From NCBI GenBank assembly GCA_047495785.1, contig JBLDXI010000028.1, forward strand, positions 868,001-932,000: a stretch of 64,000 bases of DNA. The letters are read 5' to 3'. A program made the translations under genes and the position numbers. Positions 59,839 through 64,000 of the stretch are shown piece after piece. Position 1 is the stretch's first letter. Each line of letters opens with the position of its first letter. The stretch is from Lepidodermella squamata (lineage: Eukaryota; Gastrotricha). Below the pieces are notes generated by a model that worked only from the letters and a program-made list of their open reading frames with translations, was not told the DNA's origin and did not search any database.

Positions 59839-61341
59839 TCAAATCGACCGGTTTCCACTCTCAGCCAGTTTCGATTGTTTCCGTTCGATGAAAGCAAACC
59901 AAATAGAAATACCAAGAGGTGACAGCAGCATTGCATTGGCCACAAAAAATACCAAACCGTGAATGAGAGGCGGAATAACGCCATCGACCACAACTTCCAA
60001 AGTCGCCGAGTAAAAGTGATTGAAAACAAGCGTGCAAATGATATTCATAGCAGTTTCAGCGAAAGCACTGATCGCAAAAACACCACCACGAACCTTTTCG
60101 CCCGCCAATTTCGACATTAAAGTTCGAAGGATAATTGTATAAAACGGCGCGAAACTGAACACAACACAGTATACCCACGGACCGATTTGCGGGTAAAAAT
60201 CGCCGAATCCGAGAGCAGTGTAGCCGAGAATTCGCGAAATCACCCCAATAGCCATTAAAGTTGGCTCGGAAAATTTGCGGCGGAATAATCGAATTGTTAC
60301 GAAAAAATTCAACGCCATCAAACCGCAAAAAACAGCCTGAAGAATCGAGTATAAATACGCCGGCATAGAAATAGGCGAGCTAGTAACAAATTCGTAGATA
60401 ACAGAATTAATCGACATGATTACACCGGACGCAATCGAGCTCGAGAAAATGAGAAGCCAAATTTTCGGGTCAATTCTATGCCCCTCGTCCTTTGTCTCCT
60501 CAGATTTGCCGCAAATCGGGGATTTCGCCGCAAATTTACCGGGCAGAAATATGTAACGCAACAAAGAACCTCTCGCCTCTGTTTGAATTCTTCGTTTAAT
60601 TTCTTCTCTAGTATGCAACTCAGGAAGTAGGGCCAAAGTGTAGGTAATTGCGATTAAATTGCACGAGATTTGAACAAGAAATACCAGGGCAGGTCCGCCA
60701 AGTTTTAGCAGACCACCGCAAACAAGGGAACCGGTCGCAGAGCCGATGGCAAAACACGCTTCGAATCTAGCGATTCGAATCATACGTTTCGATGGATCTG
60801 TTGATTTACTGACGTAAGCGTACCCGGAAATGGCTATCGTGCTTAAATTGCCACTGATACCCGTCAAAAGGGACGGTAGGGCTAATATCAATGTAGTGGT
60901 CCATGATGTTGGCAAGAAGCTGTAGATTAATAAAATTGTCGTATTTATAGCTAAACCAATTTGTGGAATGGTTAACGGAGCGATAAAACTCAACCGGTCG
61001 CAAATCATTCCCAAGAAAACGGTGACGAACGCACCCGGAATGTTAGTTAGGAAGCTTGTTAACGTGGAGTAACTCGCGTATTCCTGTTGCACCTTAGCCT
61101 CATAGTCACTTAGCGATTTTTCTGTATCCACATTGGCGCATATTTCCTGGGAATCGAACAAGTTCAGGCAAATGCGGTTGTAGATGAAACTGGCAGATGA
61201 GGCGCCTGACATTCCCAGAGACATGAAGTACAAAAGCGCCGGAATTTCGACGATTGCAAACGCAGATCCGCATTTCAAAAACCCGTTCGTGAATCGAGTA
61301 CCGGAGTTACTAGGTGCCACTAAATTGACTTGATCGTCCAT
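59839..61341 (-). CDS. SLC46-like major facilitator transporter (copy 2), 500 aa
   Basis: Intronless frame starting MDDQVNLVAPSNSG, with about 12 TM segments. It has FLGMICDRLSF (motif A), QEYASYSTLTSFLTNIPGAF in TM2, RGSLLRYIFLPGKFAAKSP and CGKSEE in the central loop, and DFYPQIGPWVYC before TM9. It is closer to copy 3 than to copy 1. It lies 345 bp upstream of copy 1 in the same orientation. Role as for copy 1; the likely location is the plasma membrane or lysosome. Confidence 0.85.
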   Translation of the reverse strand: MDDQVNLVAPSNSGTRFTNGFLKCGSAFAIVEIPALLYFMSLGMSGASSASFIYNRICLNLFDSQEICANVDTEKSLSDYEAKVQQEYASYSTLTSFLTNIPGAFVTVFLGMICDRLSFIAPLTIPQIGLAINTTILLIYSFLPTSWTTTLILALPSLLTGISGNLSTIAISGYAYVSKSTDPSKRMIRIARFEACFAIGSATGSLVCGGLLKLGGPALVFLVQISCNLIAITYTLALLPELHTREEIKRRIQTEARGSLLRYIFLPGKFAAKSPICGKSEETKDEGHRIDPKIWLLIFSSSIASGVIMSINSVIYEFVTSSPISMPAYLYSILQAVFCGLMALNFFVTIRLFRRKFSEPTLMAIGVISRILGYTALGFGDFYPQIGPWVYCVVFSFAPFYTIILRTLMSKLAGEKVRGGVFAISAFAETAMNIICTLVFNHFYSATLEVVVDGVIPPLIHGLVFFVANAMLLSPLGISIWFAFIERKQSKLAESGNRSI

Positions 61342-61985
61342 TTTTCTCTATCATAAAATCTAGTGAGCATAGGAATCATTACAAATGCGACAAATTCGGT
61401 AGATTTCAAGTCGAAATAACTTGTAGGCGTGAGAAAATATTTCGCAGTTGGAAGTCTTGGAAGGCGAAAATAAGGAAATTGGAAAAAATTAGCAGAATTT
61501 TTTTTAATTTAAAAACTCGGATCAAGAAGCAAATTTTGATAGAATTCATTTTTCTAACTTCGTCAGAATTTAATAATAGCATGCGAATTCCCCAAAAATG
61601 ACAAGAATTTCATAGTATTCTGCTTGGAATTTTTCAAATTTATTGTGGGATTTTAAACAATAAAATCGATTTTGCATACCGAATACTATTCATACACGCT
61701 TATACTCGTCAAATTCTCAAAAATTAGTTGAAAATTAAAAAGCAAAATATTTTTTCCGCTGAATAAAAGCATTACAAAATATAGTAAAAATTCAAACAAA
61801 TTTAGATAAAATTTCAGAAAATGCTCATGGGTTTTTTGGGTTTGTTGGGAGAAGTTACGGTAATTTCAATAATATCTTTATTTCTCGATTCGGCTAAATC
61901 TCAGATCTCATCAATGGAAAATAGAAAAATTCTGCATAAATTGTAAGTGTCATAAAAATATATTTAAAAAAGTCAAATTATTGCA
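61342..61985. other. AT-rich spacer between transporter copies 2 and 3
   Basis: No gene seen. It is rich in AAATT words and likely holds the copy 2 promoter and the copy 3 3' UTR. Confidence 0.45.
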
Positions 61986-63476
61986 TCATTTTCTCGAAAT
62001 GTTTCTTTCGTTCAAGGCGAACCAAATTGCTATGGCAAGGGGTGATATCAACATGGCGCTGGCAACCAAAAACACAGAGCCACGAATGAAATACAAAACG
62101 CTAACATCCACGCCAGAGATAGCCAGCATGGTTGAGTAAAATCGATTAAAAACGACACTGAGAATTATAGTCATTGATATTTCAGCGAAAGCACTGATAG
62201 CAAAGACGCCGCCTCGAACCTTCTCACCGGTTAGACGCGACAAAATTGACCGCATCATAGCCGAGTAAAACGGAGAGAAGCTGTGGGCGACGCTAAAGAT
62301 CCAAGGGCTATATTTCGGGTAGAAATTGCCGAAACCAATGGCAATATAGCCCGAAATTCTCGAAATTACCCCAACAGTCATCAAAGTTGGTTCGGAAAAT
62401 TTGCGACGCAAAAATCGAATCGTTACGAGTAGATTAAAGCCCATCAACGCGCAATCGACTCCCTGAAGAGCCGAGTACAAATAACTTGGCATCGAAATAG
62501 GAGAGCTTGTGACAAATTCGTAAAAGGAAGAGTCTAACGAAAGCAGTACACCTGTCGAAATCGTACTCGAAAATATCAAAAGCCAAACTTTGGAGTTAAT
62601 CTGCTGCTTTTCGTCATTCGCCTCCTCAGATTTGCCGCAAATTGAGGCTTTTCCCGCAATTTTACCGGGTAAAAATATGTACCTCCATACGGAACCTCTC
62701 GCCTCTGCCGCAATTCTTAGTTTAATCTCATTTTCGCTATGCAATTCAGGTAGAATAGCAAAAATGTAACAAATTGCGATTAAATTACAAGAAATTTGTA
62801 TCAAAAATACCAAAGCCGGTCCGCTTATTTTCAACAAGGCACTGCTTATCAAGAAGCCAGTAGCTGAACCAATCGTAATACACGCCTCAATTCTAGCCAT
62901 TCGAACCGCTCGTTCATCGTCATTTGTTACACGGCTGATGTAAGAAGAGCTAGCCATCACAATAGTGTTCAAATTGCCAGTGAACCCAGTAAATAGGGCG
63001 GATAAGGCTAATATGAGTATTGAATTCGACGAGACAGGTATAAATGTGTACAAAAGTGAAACTGCTGTACTCAACGCCAATCCAATCTGGGGTATTGCCA
63101 ATGGGGCTCGAAAACTCAATCGATCGCAGACATTTCCCAGAAAAATTGTGACAAAAGCACTCGGAATATGGGTCAGCAAATTTGTTAAGGTGGCGTAATT
63201 TGCATATTCCTGCTGCACTTTGACCTCGTACTCACTCAGCGACGCGTCCTTATCAAGATTATCGCAGATTTGTCGTGAATCGAATTTAGCTAAGCAGATC
63301 AAGTTGTAGATGAAACTCTGAGAAGAAGCTCCAAGCATGCCAAGCGATAAATAGAACAAAAACACTGGAATTTCGACAATAGCCAGAGCAGATCCACATT
63401 TGAGCACTGCATGTTTATAGCGGCTACTCGCCGCTGGAACCAACGCGTCTAAATCACTCATTTTTCCAATTACCAA
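61986..63476 (-). CDS. SLC46-like major facilitator transporter (copy 3), 496 aa
   Basis: Intronless frame. The first ATG is at 63476 (MVIGKMSDL); the second in-frame ATG at 63461 (MSDLDALVPAAS) aligns better with copy 2 and may be the true start (491 aa). It has FLGNVCDRLSF (motif A), QEYANYATLTNLLTHIPSAF, RGSVWRYIFLPGKIAGKA and CGKSEEA, and NFYPKYSPWIFSV. It shares a high proportion of residues with copy 2 throughout, which indicates a recent tandem duplication. Confidence 0.85.
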   Translation of the reverse strand: MVIGKMSDLDALVPAASSRYKHAVLKCGSALAIVEIPVFLFYLSLGMLGASSQSFIYNLICLAKFDSRQICDNLDKDASLSEYEVKVQQEYANYATLTNLLTHIPSAFVTIFLGNVCDRLSFRAPLAIPQIGLALSTAVSLLYTFIPVSSNSILILALSALFTGFTGNLNTIVMASSSYISRVTNDDERAVRMARIEACITIGSATGFLISSALLKISGPALVFLIQISCNLIAICYIFAILPELHSENEIKLRIAAEARGSVWRYIFLPGKIAGKASICGKSEEANDEKQQINSKVWLLIFSSTISTGVLLSLDSSFYEFVTSSPISMPSYLYSALQGVDCALMGFNLLVTIRFLRRKFSEPTLMTVGVISRISGYIAIGFGNFYPKYSPWIFSVAHSFSPFYSAMMRSILSRLTGEKVRGGVFAISAFAEISMTIILSVVFNRFYSTMLAISGVDVSVLYFIRGSVFLVASAMLISPLAIAIWFALNERNISRK

Positions 63477-64000
63477 CTACGAAATCATCTATAAAAAGAA
63501 CGGCATCATGTTAACAAATAGTTTTAATTTCTTCATTTTGATTTTTCGTTCGTAGCATGTAAAAATATTCAAATTAGCTTGATCAACGGTGTAGAGCACA
63601 CATGAAACTGTGGACAATGACGGTACGCCTATCATTAGAATAGATGCATATAATAGCGAAATTTATCAGATATATTTCTTCTCAGAAGGAGCACGATTAT
63701 ATATAAAGATGAGACGTGACAAAAATGTTTACAGGTATCAACGTCATCGGCGTGTTGATCGCAGACATTTAGACATGAAGATACGAGTCCATATGATTCT
63801 GCACAGCAAACGAAAGACTGAGAAAGCCAACGCAAACGACGTCAAGACTAGAGCAGAAAATGACATGGCCAACTGAAAAATAAATAAAACACAAAATTAA
63901 AAACTCAAATTTGACAAGAAATTTCAAAGAAATGGGCGGAAATTTCAATGCAGTATTTATTGAATTTTCAAAATTCTAAATTTTACACGGAAAGAGGCTA
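63477..64000. other. Right edge, no gene supported
   Basis: A strong splice acceptor (TTATTTATTTTTCAG on the minus strand, exon would begin at 63872) precedes a short minus-strand frame starting MSFSALVLTSFALAFS and, in a different frame, a Cys-containing tail. No single reading frame links them inside the window, so this may be the end exon of a gene beyond the edge or chance. Confidence 0.3.

Noticed and set aside
63610-63876. 88-codon plus-strand frame and Cys-containing minus-strand frame at the right edge
   Set aside because: The plus frame lacks an ATG; the minus pieces lie in different frames without a supported intron, so no gene is called.

Overview
The window is animal (metazoan) nuclear DNA. 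The genes are split by many very short GT-AG introns, mostly 48-57 nt with T-rich TTTCAG-type acceptors. They encode animal families: a polycystin-1-like receptor/channel, a voltage-gated potassium channel, Cys-loop receptors, a nuclear receptor ligand-binding domain, chitin-binding and C-type lectin modules, RPB10 and PXMP4. Cys-loop receptors together with kringle, WSC and F5/8C domains argue for a small-genome bilaterian. An appendicularian tunicate or a meiofaunal invertebrate would fit the intron size, but I cannot name the species. All exon models below were joined by hand using splice sites and reading-frame continuity.

Layout, left to right. 2-616 (+) is the 3' end of a fibrinogen-domain gene. 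617-2560 is a repeat-bearing spacer. 2671-25313 (+) is one giant 37-exon gene for a polycystin-1-like protein of about 6,767 residues. 25865-27181 (-) is a secreted PQQ-type beta-propeller protein. 27962-30537 (+) is a Kv channel, divergent from the propeller gene. 30882-31552 (+) is a broken PAN/C-type-lectin gene. 31773-34257 (-) is a secreted chitin-binding/LamG protein ending in a serine-protease domain that has lost two catalytic residues. 34258-37645 is a spacer with duplicated DNA. 37646-39878 (+) is a nuclear-receptor-like ligand-binding-domain protein with no visible DNA-binding domain. 40931-47010 (-) and 49884-55724 (-) are tandem paralogues. Each has 20 exons with the same phases and encodes a signal peptide, a LamG domain, four L-type-lectin-like modules and a Cys-loop ion channel. 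56260-56983 (-) is RPB10, 57229-57807 (-) is PXMP4, and 58007-63476 (-) holds three tandem SLC46-like transporters.

Several genes share the theme of large extracellular carbohydrate- or glycoprotein-binding arrays (C-type lectin, LamG, L-type lectin, kringle, WSC, discoidin, PAN, chitin-binding) joined to ion channels or secreted scaffolds. The most unusual system is the pair of lectin-array Cys-loop receptors. Their transmembrane coding DNA is almost identical while the lectin modules have diverged, which suggests duplication followed by local gene conversion.
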